Assembly: GCA_003001975.1 (NCBI GenBank)
Contig: PVUG01000003.1
Coordinates: 62,001-126,000, forward strand
Direction of reading: 5' to 3'
Length of the DNA: 64,000 bases
Origin: Martelella mediterranea
Lineage (GTDB): Bacteria > Pseudomonadota > Alphaproteobacteria > Rhizobiales > Rhizobiaceae
The position numbers and the translations under genes are program-made. Every line of letters begins with the position of its first letter. Position 1 is the stretch's first letter. Of this stretch, positions 29,489-40,272 are shown piece by piece. Under the pieces are notes generated by a model that was not told the origin of the DNA, searched no databases, and worked only from the letters and a program-made list of their open reading frames with translations.

Positions 29489-30175
29489 ATGGACAATTTC
29501 GTAGACCTCTATTGCGAACGCACTGCCACCGGTTTCTGGAACGAGCCGGTCAATGCGCTGACCAATCTTGCCTTCATCATCGCCGCCCTGATTGCCTGGC
29601 CGGCGGCATGGCGCAGGCCGGAACGTTCCGCAATCGAGCTGACCGTGATCGCGCTGGTCGCCGCCATCGGCGTCGGCTCCTTCCTGTTCCACACGCTGGC
29701 AACGCCCCTTTCCGGCGCGGCGGATGTCATTCCGATCTGGCTGTTCTTCTTTGCCTATATCCTGCTGATCTTCATCCGCGTGACAGGCGGCAAGACCTTC
29801 GACATCATCGGCTACATGGTCGCCACGCTGTTCGGCTTTGTTGCCGTGGTCTATCTCGTCGGTCTGACGAGCCGCGACGGCGCACCGCTCAACGGCTCGC
29901 TGCAATATGCTCCCGCGCTGATCGCCATGGCGCTGGCCTCGGCAATTGCCGCTTTTCGCGACCATCCGGTATGGCGCTATTTCGCCGGTGCTACGGCCAT
30001 CTTCATCATGTCGCTGACATTTCGAAGCCTCGATCAGGCCTCATGCGTGATGACGGGTGGGCTCGGCACGCATTTCCTCTGGCACATCCTGAATGCCACG
30101 GTGCTCGGGATTCTGCTGTTGGGTGCGGTCAGGGCGATGCCGCCCGGCGCAGAAAATGGTCAGAGCGCGAAATAG
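29489..30175 (+). CDS. Ceramidase-like membrane hydrolase (CREST superfamily)
   Basis: A 228-aa integral membrane protein with about seven hydrophobic segments. It has the ceramidase family pattern: DLYCERTATGFWNEPVNALTN at the N-terminus, GSFLFHTLA with a conserved His, and HFLWHILNA near the C-terminus; the Asp/His set would bind a catalytic metal. Alkaline ceramidases cleave ceramide amide bonds, but bacterial members are uncharacterised. It starts 3 bases after the SDR stop and its 3' end overlaps the convergent xthA by 16 bases. Confidence 0.82.
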   Translation: MDNFVDLYCERTATGFWNEPVNALTNLAFIIAALIAWPAAWRRPERSAIELTVIALVAAIGVGSFLFHTLATPLSGAADVIPIWLFFFAYILLIFIRVTGGKTFDIIGYMVATLFGFVAVVYLVGLTSRDGAPLNGSLQYAPALIAMALASAIAAFRDHPVWRYFAGATAIFIMSLTFRSLDQASCVMTGGLGTHFLWHILNATVLGILLLGAVRAMPPGAENGQSAK

Positions 30176-30969
30176 CCGGTTACCGGCACGTGGTCGGACG
30201 GCTTTTCCCAGCCACGCGCATCGGTGAGGATTTCGAACCGCTTGAACGCCGGGACAAGATCGGCCGAAGACCAGATGTGGTCGAGCCTGCGGCCGCGATT
30301 GGCCGCCTTCCAGTCCTTGGCGCGGTAGCTCCACCAGGTGTAGAGCTTTTCCTCCGCCGGCGTGACATGGCGCATCAGGTCGGTCCAGCCGCCCGCGGCA
30401 ATCAGGTCCTTCATGCCTTCGGTTTCCACCGGCGTGTGGCTGACCACCTTCAGCAGCTGCTTGTGCGACCAGACATCATGTTCCATCGGCGCGATGTTGA
30501 GATCGCCCACCAGAATTGAACTGACGCCATCGCCGGCATCCGCCTTCAGCGCCTTCATCTCTTCCATGAAATCAAGCTTGTGGCGGAACTTCGGGTTAAC
30601 ATCGGGATTCGGTTCGTCACCCCCGGCCGGCACATAGAAATTATGCAGACGGATCTTGCGGCCGCCGACATCGATCACGGCGGCGATATGGCGGGTATCG
30701 CCCATGGCACAGTAATCGGTCGAAAATCCCTCACCCAGCGGCAGGCGCGAGACGATCGCCACACCGTGATAACCCTTCTGCCCATGGACCGCGATGTGCT
30801 CGTAGCCAAGCGCGCGCAGCGGCTTGTAGGGGAACTGGTCGTTCAGGCACTTGATTTCCTGAAGACACAGAACGTCCGGCGCGTGCTCCTCAAGAAACTG
30901 CGAGACGATCGGCAGGCGCAGGCGCACCGAGTTGATATTCCAGGTGGTAAGCTTCAGTTCCAAATCCAC
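30160..30969 (-). CDS. xthA: Exodeoxyribonuclease III (AP endonuclease)
   Basis: A 269-aa EEP-superfamily nuclease for base-excision repair. Key motifs: TTWNINSVR, LQEIKC with E38, NFYVPAGGDEPN, VGDLNIAP (Asp/Asn pair) and the C-terminal SDHVPV with the catalytic His. A GTG start at 30969 is chosen because AGGAAAGGC lies just upstream; a TTG seven codons earlier is possible. It is convergent with the ceramidase-like gene (16-base overlap). Confidence 0.93.
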   Translation of the reverse strand: MDLELKLTTWNINSVRLRLPIVSQFLEEHAPDVLCLQEIKCLNDQFPYKPLRALGYEHIAVHGQKGYHGVAIVSRLPLGEGFSTDYCAMGDTRHIAAVIDVGGRKIRLHNFYVPAGGDEPNPDVNPKFRHKLDFMEEMKALKADAGDGVSSILVGDLNIAPMEHDVWSHKQLLKVVSHTPVETEGMKDLIAAGGWTDLMRHVTPAEEKLYTWWSYRAKDWKAANRGRRLDHIWSSADLVPAFKRFEILTDARGWEKPSDHVPVTGYFAL

Positions 30970-31033
30970 GCCTTTCCTGCCTTTGCTCAAGCGGCATCAG
31001 CAATAGGCGATTCTCAAGCTGACCGGAAGGCCG

Positions 31034-31768
31034 TCAGTCGCTGCTGCCGGGGCTGGCCATGATCTGGTCGTAGGGAATGCGGAAAACGGAACGGCCGAAT
31101 TTCACGCCGGTGCGGACATTGGACAGGATCACGGTGGTATCCTTGCCCTGGGCGTCCGTAATCGTCCACTGGCGCAGCTCGAACGTGCTGGAATCGAACA
31201 TCAGCGTGATCACCTGATCGCCGAACACCGACTTGTCGCCAAGCACGATGACGGTCAGCCCGCTCTGCTGGCGCACATCGCGCACCATGCGGTTCTGCAG
31301 GTCGATCCGGTCCGCCAGCAGAAGGCTGAGCGGCGTGCGCGACAGCGGATAGAAATTCCAGGTATCGAGGTCGCCATTGCCGACGGCGACATTGCGGCCA
31401 TCCGCGATCACCTTCAGCGTCGATGGCGCGTCGTAATCGAAGCGCAGCTTGCCTGGCCGTTCGAGGTAGAATTTACCCCCGGTCTGATCGCCGCGCGGGC
31501 CGAACTGCATGAACTCGCCGGTCATCGATTTGACCGAGGAAAAATGATTGGCGATCTTCTGGGCAACGTCGGACGGGGCCGCGGCAACCTGCGCCACCTG
31601 CTGGGCGCCATCCCTTTTGGTCGGCAGCGGCACATCGCCGGATGACGGCGCGGTCTGCGCCAGCGCGGCCCCTGTAATCAACAGCGCCGTCCCTGCGGCA
31701 ATCCCGCCCAGAAAAAGCCGGCGCGACCGGTTGGTGCGAAGGGTCGTGGTCACGTTGCGGTCATTCAT
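31034..31768 (-). CDS. lolA: LolA-family outer-membrane lipoprotein carrier protein
   Basis: A 244-aa periplasmic chaperone candidate. The N-terminus NRSRRLFLGGIAAGTALL contains twin arginines and a hydrophobic stretch ending in ALA, so a Tat or Sec signal is likely. The core (VKSMTGEFMQFGPRGDQTGGKFYLERPGKLRFDYDAPSTL split over residues 80-120) is the LolA beta-barrel-like fold. AGGATGTTGACAC precedes the ATG. Placement between ftsK and xthA is conserved in Rhizobiaceae. Confidence 0.88.
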   Translation of the reverse strand: MNDRNVTTTLRTNRSRRLFLGGIAAGTALLITGAALAQTAPSSGDVPLPTKRDGAQQVAQVAAAPSDVAQKIANHFSSVKSMTGEFMQFGPRGDQTGGKFYLERPGKLRFDYDAPSTLKVIADGRNVAVGNGDLDTWNFYPLSRTPLSLLLADRIDLQNRMVRDVRQQSGLTVIVLGDKSVFGDQVITLMFDSSTFELRQWTITDAQGKDTTVILSNVRTGVKFGRSVFRIPYDQIMASPGSSD

Positions 31769-31868
31769 GTGTCAACATCCTGAAACTCTGATAGAGGCTC
31801 CCTGCCCGGCCAAGACGGCTTTTTCTGGGCAGGTCCGCCGGAATGTGCGTGCAGACAAAGATGGGGCG

Positions 31869-34610
31869 TCAATTGCTCCCTTCAATGATATCGCGCTCCG
31901 TGGGCACCAGAATTTCGCGTTTTCCTGCATGGTTCGCCGGACCGATGACGCCTTCGTCCTCCATCCGCTCGATCAGGCTGGCCGCGCGGTTATAGCCGAT
32001 GCCGAGCCGGCGCTGGACGTATGACGTCGAAGCCTTGCCGTCGCGCAGCACAATCGCCACGGCCTGATCATACGGGTCATCCGACTTGGACAGGTTGGAG
32101 GTGCTGCCGCCGTCGGAATCGACCATATCCTCATCATCATCCGCCGTGATCGCGTCGAGATAATCGGGCGTACCCTGGGTCTTCAGATAGGCGACGATTT
32201 CCTCGACTTCCGGGTCGGAAACGAACGGTCCGTGAACGCGCTGAATACGTCCGCCGCCGGCCATATGCAGCATATCGCCCTGGCCGAGCAGCTGTTCGGC
32301 GCCCTGCTCGCCCAGAATGGTGCGGCTGTCGATCTTGGACGTCACCTGGAAGGAAATGCGGGTCGGGAAGTTCGCCTTGATCGTGCCGGTAATGACATCG
32401 ACCGAGGGACGCTGGGTCGCCATGATCACATGTATGCCGGCCGCACGCGCCATCTGCGCCAGACGCTGGACGGCGCCTTCGATATCCTTGCCGGCCACCA
32501 TCATCAGATCGGCCATCTCGTCGATGATCACGACGATATAGGGCATCGGCTCCAGATTGAATTCTTCCGTCTCGTAGATCGCCTCGCCGGTTTCGCGGTC
32601 GAACCCGGTCTGCACGGTGCGCGACAGGATCTCGCCCTTTTCCGCCGCCTGACGCACGCGGCTGTTGAAGCCGTCAATATTGCGCACGCCGAGCTTGGCC
32701 ATGTTCTTGTAGCGCTCTTCCATCTCGCGCACGGTCCATTTCAGCGCGACGACCGCCTTTTTCGGGTCGGTCACCACCGGCGACAGGAGATGCGGGATGC
32801 CGTCATAAACGGAAAGTTCGAGCATTTTCGGGTCGATCATGATCAGCCGGCACTGTTCCGGCGAAAGCCGGTAAAGCAGCGACAGGATCATGGTGTTGAC
32901 GGCAACCGATTTACCGGAACCGGTGGTGCCCGCGATCAGCAGGTGCGGCATCTTGGCAAGATCGACGGTGACGCTTTCGCCGCCGATGGTCTTGCCGAGC
33001 GCCATGGCAAGCTTGGCCTTGGAGTTCTGGAAATCCTGGCTGGCGACGATCTCGCGCAGGAACACGGTTTCGCGGTGCGGGTTCGGCAGTTCGATACCGA
33101 TGGCATTGCGGCCAGGAATGACGGCGACACGCGCCGAGATCGCGGCCATGGACCGGGCGATATCGTCGGCAAGGCCGATGACGCGCGAAGATTTGATCCC
33201 GGGGGCCGGCTCCAGTTCGTAAAGCGTGACCACGGGGCCGGGCCGGACATGGATGATCTCGCCCTTGACGCCGAAATCCGCCAGCACCTTTTCGAGCGTG
33301 CGGGCATTTTCTTCCAGAACATCCTTGGACAGCGCCTTGTCGCGCGAAAGCCCCTTGGGCTCGGCCAGAAGCGCATGCGAGGGAAGCTCGAAATGACCGG
33401 AATGCGGCTGTGCGTCGCGCATGGGGCGGCGCACCGTTTCGACACTGGCCGGGCGCGGCGGCGGCGCGGGCGCGGCCACAACGGGTGCGCGCGGTTGTTC
33501 GCGCGACATCGTGGTGCGATTGGCCGCGGGGCTGTCCACCGCCCCGGCGCCGTTCTGCCGGCCTGCGGGCATATCGAAGTCGGCGCTCAGGACACCGTCC
33601 GGCAGGTCGTCATAGTCGTCGTCTTCATCGTATCCCGGATCGAAGCCGCTATCGCGGTCGTCATAATCAAAAGGCGGCGGATCGACAGGGGCATAACCTT
33701 CTTCACGCCAGGCTTCCGGGTCGACCAGGCTCGGTTCACCGCGCCGCAGATAGGCCGGACCGGTTTGAGCACCATCGTCATCGAGCCGCTCGAAATTGTC
33801 CTCGTTGAAATCATAAGGCTCGTCGAACATGTCGTCGTCGTCCTTGTCCTTTCGGGCAAACAGACGGTTCAGACGGGCGCGGGTGATGTACCAGAAATGG
33901 GCCAGATGGCCGAGCAGCGGCGCAAATGAGAAGAAACCGTCACGCTCTTCGGAAAGATCGGCGACCGACGGAGCGCCGGGATCATGATCGAACTCACGGG
34001 CAGCGGGCTTTTCCACAATCACCGGCGGCTGGCGAACGATCAGGCCGGCGGCATAAAGCTGCAGGAACAAGGCAGGCACCACGAAGATGGCGCCGACGAT
34101 CAGTGCGGACATGCCGGAGGGGTAATGGCCGATGAAAAGCGCGGGAAACCGCAGGATCAGATCGCCGGAAACGCCGCCGAGGCCATTCGGCAGCGGCCAG
34201 GTCGGCGGTGCGGGAAAGCAGCCGAGCACGGCAGCGGTCACAAGGGCGGCGCCGACCCAGGCAAAGAAGCGCGACGGCTTGCGATAGATCCGGCGGCCCG
34301 CCATCAGCGCCAGCGACCACGACAGCACCGGCAGCAGCGCGAACACGCTTGCCAGCCCGAATGACTGCATCGTGAGATCGGCAAAATTGGCGCCGGCATA
34401 TCCGAGAATATTGGTCGGCAGTCGTCCGGTTGCGTGCGAGCCGCTCGGGTCGTCGACATTCCACGTCGCCATTGCAGCGATTGCCAGGCACAGGGCAACG
34501 AACAGCGCAAAGCCGAAAAGGGCTGCAACATAGCGCCGCACAAATCCGGTAAAGGAAAATTCTCCGCTGCTCTTTTCCCCGTATCGCTCTGCTCGTGCCG
34601 CCATGTCCAT
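31869..34610 (-). CDS. ftsK: DNA translocase FtsK
   Basis: A 913-aa septal DNA pump that clears the chromosome terminus at division. Four to five N-terminal membrane segments (about residues 20-210) are followed by an acidic, Pro-rich linker (about 240-400), then the RecA-like motor with Walker [13 protein letters not shown] and Walker [14 protein letters not shown]-terminal gamma winged-helix ([21 protein letters not shown]) reads KOPS sites. The ATG at 34610 has AGGAACGG four bases upstream. A CtrA-type box lies about 100 bases upstream. Confidence 0.97.
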   Translation of the reverse strand: MDMAARAERYGEKSSGEFSFTGFVRRYVAALFGFALFVALCLAIAAMATWNVDDPSGSHATGRLPTNILGYAGANFADLTMQSFGLASVFALLPVLSWSLALMAGRRIYRKPSRFFAWVGAALVTAAVLGCFPAPPTWPLPNGLGGVSGDLILRFPALFIGHYPSGMSALIVGAIFVVPALFLQLYAAGLIVRQPPVIVEKPAAREFDHDPGAPSVADLSEERDGFFSFAPLLGHLAHFWYITRARLNRLFARKDKDDDDMFDEPYDFNEDNFERLDDDGAQTGPAYLRRGEPSLVDPEAWREEGYAPVDPPPFDYDDRDSGFDPGYDEDDDYDDLPDGVLSADFDMPAGRQNGAGAVDSPAANRTTMSREQPRAPVVAAPAPPPRPASVETVRRPMRDAQPHSGHFELPSHALLAEPKGLSRDKALSKDVLEENARTLEKVLADFGVKGEIIHVRPGPVVTLYELEPAPGIKSSRVIGLADDIARSMAAISARVAVIPGRNAIGIELPNPHRETVFLREIVASQDFQNSKAKLAMALGKTIGGESVTVDLAKMPHLLIAGTTGSGKSVAVNTMILSLLYRLSPEQCRLIMIDPKMLELSVYDGIPHLLSPVVTDPKKAVVALKWTVREMEERYKNMAKLGVRNIDGFNSRVRQAAEKGEILSRTVQTGFDRETGEAIYETEEFNLEPMPYIVVIIDEMADLMMVAGKDIEGAVQRLAQMARAAGIHVIMATQRPSVDVITGTIKANFPTRISFQVTSKIDSRTILGEQGAEQLLGQGDMLHMAGGGRIQRVHGPFVSDPEVEEIVAYLKTQGTPDYLDAITADDDEDMVDSDGGSTSNLSKSDDPYDQAVAIVLRDGKASTSYVQRRLGIGYNRAASLIERMEDEGVIGPANHAGKREILVPTERDIIEGSN

Positions 34611-34707
34611 CCGTTCCTGAAACTGAGTTCTGATTCGGTTCTGCCCTTGTCCCGGCGCGACAGACGCCGGGACAAGGGGCATCGCCGGCAAGGCTAGCAG
34701 CCATGGG

Positions 34708-34726
34708 TTAAAGCCTCTTTAACCAT
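34708..34726. promoter_or_regulatory. CtrA-type box upstream of ftsK
   Basis: TTAAAGCCTCTTTAACCAT matches TTAA-N7-TTAACCAT without a mismatch. It lies 98 bases upstream of the ftsK start, in the only intergenic region before this cell-division gene. Confidence 0.6.
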
Positions 34727-34751
34727 CGAAAACAGCACCGCTTCAGCGCAA

Positions 34752-34780
34752 TAAAAAACCCGGGCCACAAGGCCCGGGTT
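34752..34780 (-). terminator. Intrinsic terminator of amtB
   Basis: A perfect AACCCGGGCC/GGCCCGGGTT stem followed on the minus strand by TTTTATTG. A second perfect palindrome, GGTCCGCA-TGA-TGCGGACC (34786-34804), sits between it and the amtB stop. Confidence 0.85.
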
Positions 34781-34821
34781 CGTGCGGTCCGCATGATGCG
34801 GACCCTATGGGATCAGCGGAA

Positions 34822-36156
34822 CTACATGAATTCCGGATAGGCTTCGACGCCCACTTCCGACTTGTCGAGACCGTCGGCTTCCTCCTCCGGCGAGACACGG
34901 ATACCCATGATGGCCTTGAGAATGAACCAGACGATCAGCGATGCGACGAAGGTGAAGACACCGATCGCGACGATACCAACGATCTGCGTACCAAAGCTCG
35001 TGCCGTCATTGGTAAGCGGAACGATAAAGGTACCCCAGATACCGGCCAGCAGGTGAACCGGGATCGCGCCGACAACGTCGTCGATCTTCAGCTTGTCAAG
35101 CAACGGGACGAAGACGACGACGATGACGCCACCGATACCGCCGATGAACAGCGCAGCAGGAACGGACGGCGTCAGCGGCTCGGCCGTGATCGAGACCAGG
35201 CCGGCGAGTGCGCCGTTGAGGACCATGGTGACGTCGACCTTCTTGTAGACGATCTGCAGCAGGATCATCGCAACAACGGCACCGGCGGCAGCGGCCAGGT
35301 TGGTGTTGACGAAGATCTTCGAAACATCACCGGCATCCGCAATCGTACCAAGTGCGAGCTGCGAACCGCCGTTGAAGCCGAACCAGCCGAGCCACAGGAT
35401 GAAGGTACCCAGAACAGCCAGCGGGATGTTGGAACCCGGCATCGGGTTAACCGTGCCATCCGGCGAATACTTGCCCGAACGCGCACCGAGAACCAGGGCA
35501 CCGGCAAGAGCAGCCCAGCCGCCGACCGAGTGAACCAGCGTCGAACCGGCGAAGTCGGAGAAGCCCATTTCAGCGAGCCAGCCGCCACCCCACTGCCAGG
35601 AACCCGTGATCGGATAGAGAATACCGGTCAGGATGACAGTGAAGATGATGAACGGCCAGAACTTGATACGCTCGGCAACCGTACCCGAAACGATCGAGGC
35701 GGTGGTGGCGCAGAATACCATCTGGAAGAACCAGTCGGAGGCGACCGAATAGCCGGCAGCGCCGTCATCCATGCCGGGACCCGGGAAGACGTAGGGGCCG
35801 AAGGAGCCCATGAAACCGCCGTCAACGCCGGTGTACATCAGGTTGTAGCCGGTGAACCAGAACATGATACCGCCGACCGAATAAAGGGCGATGTTCTTGA
35901 GACCCTGCATGGAGGCGTTCTTCTTGCGCACCAGGCCCATTTCGAGCATGGCGAAGCCTGCCGCCATCCACATGACCAGGAAGCCGCCGATGAGGAACAG
36001 CAGCGTGTTGAAGATCACGGCTGTATCAGCGGCGGGGCCGGTAGAAGCCACTTCAACCACGGCCTCTGCTGCCTCTTCCTGTGCCAACGCAGGAAAGGCG
36101 ACGCTCGCTGCAGCAAGGGCAGCAAAACCCGCAATATATTTGAGTTTGGAAGACAT
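34822..36156 (-). CDS. amtB: Ammonium transporter
   Basis: A 444-aa inner-membrane ammonium channel. An N-terminal signal peptide (KLKYIAGFAALAAASVAFP, cut near ALA) precedes 11 membrane helices. Family landmarks are the NTxLFLIGGFLVMW first helix, FFQMVFCATTASIVSGTVAERIKFW, the twin-His helices (GSTLVHSVGGWAAL with H, and GAIPVHLLAGIWG) and the C-terminal tail that docks PII. The ATG at 36156 follows GGGGGTAATC. It lies 22 bases after glnK, which blocks the channel when nitrogen is plentiful. Confidence 0.97.
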   Translation of the reverse strand: MSSKLKYIAGFAALAAASVAFPALAQEEAAEAVVEVASTGPAADTAVIFNTLLFLIGGFLVMWMAAGFAMLEMGLVRKKNASMQGLKNIALYSVGGIMFWFTGYNLMYTGVDGGFMGSFGPYVFPGPGMDDGAAGYSVASDWFFQMVFCATTASIVSGTVAERIKFWPFIIFTVILTGILYPITGSWQWGGGWLAEMGFSDFAGSTLVHSVGGWAALAGALVLGARSGKYSPDGTVNPMPGSNIPLAVLGTFILWLGWFGFNGGSQLALGTIADAGDVSKIFVNTNLAAAAGAVVAMILLQIVYKKVDVTMVLNGALAGLVSITAEPLTPSVPAALFIGGIGGVIVVVFVPLLDKLKIDDVVGAIPVHLLAGIWGTFIVPLTNDGTSFGTQIVGIVAIGVFTFVASLIVWFILKAIMGIRVSPEEEADGLDKSEVGVEAYPEFM

Positions 36157-36178
36157 AGACTGATTACCCCCTGCTGAC

Positions 36179-36885
<707 letters not shown>

Positions 36886-37776
36886 TTACTCGTAAAACGG
36901 GCGGACATTCTCGTTGATCCGGATCAGGCCTTCCTGCGCCACCGAGGCGACCAGCGTGCCGTCACGGGTGAAGATCTTGCCATAGGCAAGCCCCCGCGCA
37001 CTGCCGGCCGAGGGGCTTTCATGCACATAGAGAAGCCAGTCGGCGATATCGAAGGGCCGGTGAAACCAGACGGCATGGTCAAGGCTTGCCGCCTGAATAC
37101 CGTCGGAAAACACCGAGCGTTCATGCGGATAGAGGGTCGTGTCCAGAAGCGTCATGTCCGACATGTAGGACAGAAATGCCGTCTGATAGTCCCTGCCCTT
37201 CGGCGGCACGCCATTGCCCCTGATCCAGATGCACTGGCGTGTGGATTTCTTGTTGCGCCACAGGAACTCGTCCAGATCGACGGGCCTGAGTTCGATCGGG
37301 CGCTCCCGCTTCCAGTAATTGCGGATCGGCGCGGGAGCGTTCTCCCTGTCATTCATGATGTCGCTTGCAACCAGCGCTTCCGGCGGCGGCACATCCGGCA
37401 TTGCCTGCTGGTGGTCAAATCCGTCCTCTTCGATCTGGAAGGACGCCGTCATGATGAAGATCGGCTCGCCGTGCTGGATCGCCCGCACACTGCGGGTGGA
37501 AAAGCTGCCGCCGTCGCGCAACCGTTCCACCTGAAAAATGATCGGCACCTGTGTGTCGCCCGGCCGCATGAAATAGCCGTGAAGCGAATGCACGAACCGG
37601 CCTTCCGATACCGTGCGCTGGGCGGCGACCAGCGACTGCGCCACCACCTGCCCGCCGAAAACGCGCTGCCATGTCGTGACCGGGCTTTGCCCCCGGTAAA
37701 GATTTTCTTCCAGCCGCTCGAGATCGAGCAGTTCGGCAAGCACGCTGTCGCTTTGGGCGTTATTGGCCTGTGACAT
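36886..37776 (-). CDS. tesB: Acyl-CoA thioesterase II
   Basis: A 296-aa double-hotdog thioesterase hydrolysing medium/long acyl-CoA. Family marks are NLYRGQSP near residue 25, FGGQVVAQSLVAA, the second-hotdog LDHAVWFHRPFDIADWLLY and the C-terminal VASVAQEGLIR. The ATG at 37776 was chosen from a very long open frame because the family N-terminus begins here and GGGAACTG precedes it. Divergent from the FAD hydroxylase gene. Confidence 0.95.
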   Translation of the reverse strand: MSQANNAQSDSVLAELLDLERLEENLYRGQSPVTTWQRVFGGQVVAQSLVAAQRTVSEGRFVHSLHGYFMRPGDTQVPIIFQVERLRDGGSFSTRSVRAIQHGEPIFIMTASFQIEEDGFDHQQAMPDVPPPEALVASDIMNDRENAPAPIRNYWKRERPIELRPVDLDEFLWRNKKSTRQCIWIRGNGVPPKGRDYQTAFLSYMSDMTLLDTTLYPHERSVFSDGIQAASLDHAVWFHRPFDIADWLLYVHESPSAGSARGLAYGKIFTRDGTLVASVAQEGLIRINENVRPFYE

Positions 37777-37899
37777 CAAAAACAGTTCCCTATATATCGC
37801 TTTAAGTATTTGAATGCCGTATAGCAGCTTCGCAGGAGCTGATCGATAGATCAGCGAATGCAAACGGTGAATGCCGGCAAAACCCGAAGGGAGCGCGAA

Positions 37900-39114
37900 A
37901 TGAAAGACATCATCATCGTCGGCGGTGGCTATGTCGGTCTCTCCGTTGCCGTTGCCACCAAGATGGCAGCGCCGCATCTCGATATCGAGTTGATGGAAGC
38001 TGCCCCCGAGCATGTGTGGCAGAAGGACGAGCGGGCCTCGGCCATCATCTCCGCTGCCATCAACATGCTGAAGACGCTGGAACTGTGGGACGACATCAAG
38101 GACGACGCCCAGCCGATCAACGACATGATCGTCACCGATTCGAAAACGGGCGAGCCGGTGAAGCCGGTGTTCCTGACCTTTGCCGACCGCGCCTCGGCGG
38201 ACGAGCCCTTCGCCTACATGATCCCGAATGTTTCCATGGTGCGGGCGCTTCGCGAAAAGGCCGGCGAACTCGGCATCACCATCCGCCACGGGGCCGCTGT
38301 GACCGCTTTTGAAAACACCGGCGGCCACGCAAAGATCACGCTTGCCGGCGGTGAGGAAATCTCCACGCGGCTGGTGGTTGCCTGCGACGGCGTGCGCTCG
38401 CGCCTGCGCGATATGGCCGGCATCAAGACGGTGAAATTCGATTACGGCCAGTCCGGCATCGTCACGACCGTTGCCCATGAGCGCCCGCATAATGGTCGCG
38501 CGGAAGAGCATTTCCTGCCCGCCGGCCCCTTCGCAATCCTGCCACTGACGGGCAACCGCTCGTCGCTGGTCTGGACCGAACGCACCGACGATGCCAAACG
38601 CCTTGTCGAAAGCGACGACATGGTGTTCGAAGTCGAGCTGGAACGCCGTTTCGGTCATCATCTCGGCAAGCTCAGCCTTGCCGGCAGCAGGCGGGCCTTT
38701 CCGCTCGGGCTTACGCTGTCACGGTCTTTCATCGCGCCGCGTCTGGCGCTGGCCGGTGATGCCGCCCACGGCATCCACCCGATTTCCGGCCAGGGCCTCA
38801 ATCTCGGCTTCAAGGACGTCGCAGCCCTTGCACAGACCATCGTCGAGGCCGACCGCATGGGCCTCGATATCGGCGCGGTCGACACGCTGGAGCGCTACCA
38901 GAGCTGGCGCCGCTTCGACACCGTGCGCATGGGCATGACGACGGACATCCTCAACCGGATGTTTTCCAACGATATCGGCCCCTTGCGCATGGCCCGCGAT
39001 TTCGGCCTCGGTGTCGTCGACCGCATGCCCGGCCTGAAACGCTTTTTCATCGAAGAGGCGGCCGGCCGCACCATGCACGACAAGCCGAAACTTCTGGCCG
39101 GCGAACAGCTCTGA
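37900..39114 (+). CDS. UbiH/UbiF/Coq6-family FAD-dependent hydroxylase
   Basis: A 404-aa flavoprotein monooxygenase of ubiquinone ring hydroxylation type. FAD-binding VGGGYVG (7-13), the DG motif region VACDGVRSRLRDMAG and the second FAD motif LAGDAAHGIHPISGQGLNLG are all present. Alphaproteobacterial homologues (UbiL/UbiM/UbiH groups) differ in ring position specificity, so the exact step is not assigned. AAGGGAGCGCGA precedes the ATG. A perfect GCTGATC-GATA-GATCAGC hairpin (37838-37855) lies in its 5' leader. Confidence 0.88.
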   Translation: MKDIIIVGGGYVGLSVAVATKMAAPHLDIELMEAAPEHVWQKDERASAIISAAINMLKTLELWDDIKDDAQPINDMIVTDSKTGEPVKPVFLTFADRASADEPFAYMIPNVSMVRALREKAGELGITIRHGAAVTAFENTGGHAKITLAGGEEISTRLVVACDGVRSRLRDMAGIKTVKFDYGQSGIVTTVAHERPHNGRAEEHFLPAGPFAILPLTGNRSSLVWTERTDDAKRLVESDDMVFEVELERRFGHHLGKLSLAGSRRAFPLGLTLSRSFIAPRLALAGDAAHGIHPISGQGLNLGFKDVAALAQTIVEADRMGLDIGAVDTLERYQSWRRFDTVRMGMTTDILNRMFSNDIGPLRMARDFGLGVVDRMPGLKRFFIEEAAGRTMHDKPKLLAGEQL

Positions 39115-39179
39115 CGGCATTCAGGCGCTCCCGAAGCATTGTGTTGCTGCGGGAGGCCTCACGCTCGGCCTTCGGCCGC

Positions 39180-40238
39180 TCAGTCCTCCAGAAACGGTGC
39201 GATCAGTGCCAGATCGGCCTTCGACAGGCGATCCGAGGCGGTCCAGGCCTGATGCCAGTAGGGATAGATGAGCGGCGGCCGGCTAACGGCTTCAAGCCGG
39301 GCAAACTCTTCCTCAGTCAACGTCAGTTCGGCAGCGCCGAGATTATCGGCAAGCTGCGTATCGGTGCGCGCACCGATGACCAGCGAGGCGATACCCGGAC
39401 GCGCCAGAAGCCAGGCTAGCGCCACCTGCGCCGGTGTCGCGTCTTTGGCCGAGGCGATATCGGCCAGCACGTCGACAATGTCATAAAGCGCCTCGATATC
39501 GCTGACCGGCGGTTCCTTCCATTCGGCCGCGCGGCGCGTGCCTTCGGGTTCCGGCTGGTCGCGCCGGTATTTACCCGACAGCAGCCCGCCGGCAAGCGGC
39601 GACCACACGACAACGCCGACCTCCTGATCAAGCGCGATCGGCAGAAGTTCGTATTCGGCTTCTCGCGCCTGAAGCGTATAGTGAATCTGCTGCGCCACGG
39701 GGCGCACCAGCCCTTCCCGTTCGGCAATGCCCAGCGTTTTCATCAGGTGCCAGCCGGAGAAATTGGAAACCCCGACATAACGGACCTTGCCGGCGCGCAC
39801 GAGATCGTCCACCGCCGCAAGCGTTTCTTCCAGCGGTGTCTGGCCGTCCCATTCATGCAGCCAGTACATGTCGAGATAATCGGTCTTCAACCGTTTCAGG
39901 CTGGCCTCGCAGGCACGGATGAGATGATGCCGCGACAGACCGCGATCGTTCGGCCCCTGTTCAAATGCGGGGAACCGCGCCTTGGTGGCCAGCAGCAGCC
40001 GGTCGCGCTTGTCGGCAATCGCCTCACCGACAATCTCCTCCGACACGCCCGCGGAATAGACATCGGCGGTGTCGATCATGTTGACCCCGGCATCGATGCA
40101 CATATCGATCTGGCGTCTTGCGCCTTGTAGATCGGTACTGCCGGTCTTGGAGAAGCCATCCTTGCCGCCAAACGTCATGGTGCCAAGCGTGAGTGCCGAA
40201 ACTTTCAGGCCCGAACGGCCGAGTGAACGATACTGCAT
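39180..40238 (-). CDS. Aldo/keto reductase
   Basis: A 352-aa NADPH-dependent TIM-barrel reductase. The catalytic tetrad is intact: D56, Y61 (DTADVYSAG), K86 (LLLATKARF) and H128 (YWLHEWD). The cofactor end has SLVIGARTDTQLADNLGA. It resembles the YajO/AKR11-13 groups acting on small carbonyls; the substrate is unknown. A strong palindrome lies 35 bases upstream, so expression is probably controlled by a repressor encoded elsewhere. Confidence 0.92.
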   Translation of the reverse strand: MQYRSLGRSGLKVSALTLGTMTFGGKDGFSKTGSTDLQGARRQIDMCIDAGVNMIDTADVYSAGVSEEIVGEAIADKRDRLLLATKARFPAFEQGPNDRGLSRHHLIRACEASLKRLKTDYLDMYWLHEWDGQTPLEETLAAVDDLVRAGKVRYVGVSNFSGWHLMKTLGIAEREGLVRPVAQQIHYTLQAREAEYELLPIALDQEVGVVVWSPLAGGLLSGKYRRDQPEPEGTRRAAEWKEPPVSDIEALYDIVDVLADIASAKDATPAQVALAWLLARPGIASLVIGARTDTQLADNLGAAELTLTEEEFARLEAVSRPPLIYPYWHQAWTASDRLSKADLALIAPFLED

Positions 40239-40272
40239 ATGCTTATCCTTTCCGGTTATGTGAATTGCCTGT

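Noticed and set aside
37777-38661. Large N-terminal extension of the thioesterase frame
   Set aside because: It is antisense to the FAD hydroxylase coding sequence and precedes the proper TesB N-terminus and SD.
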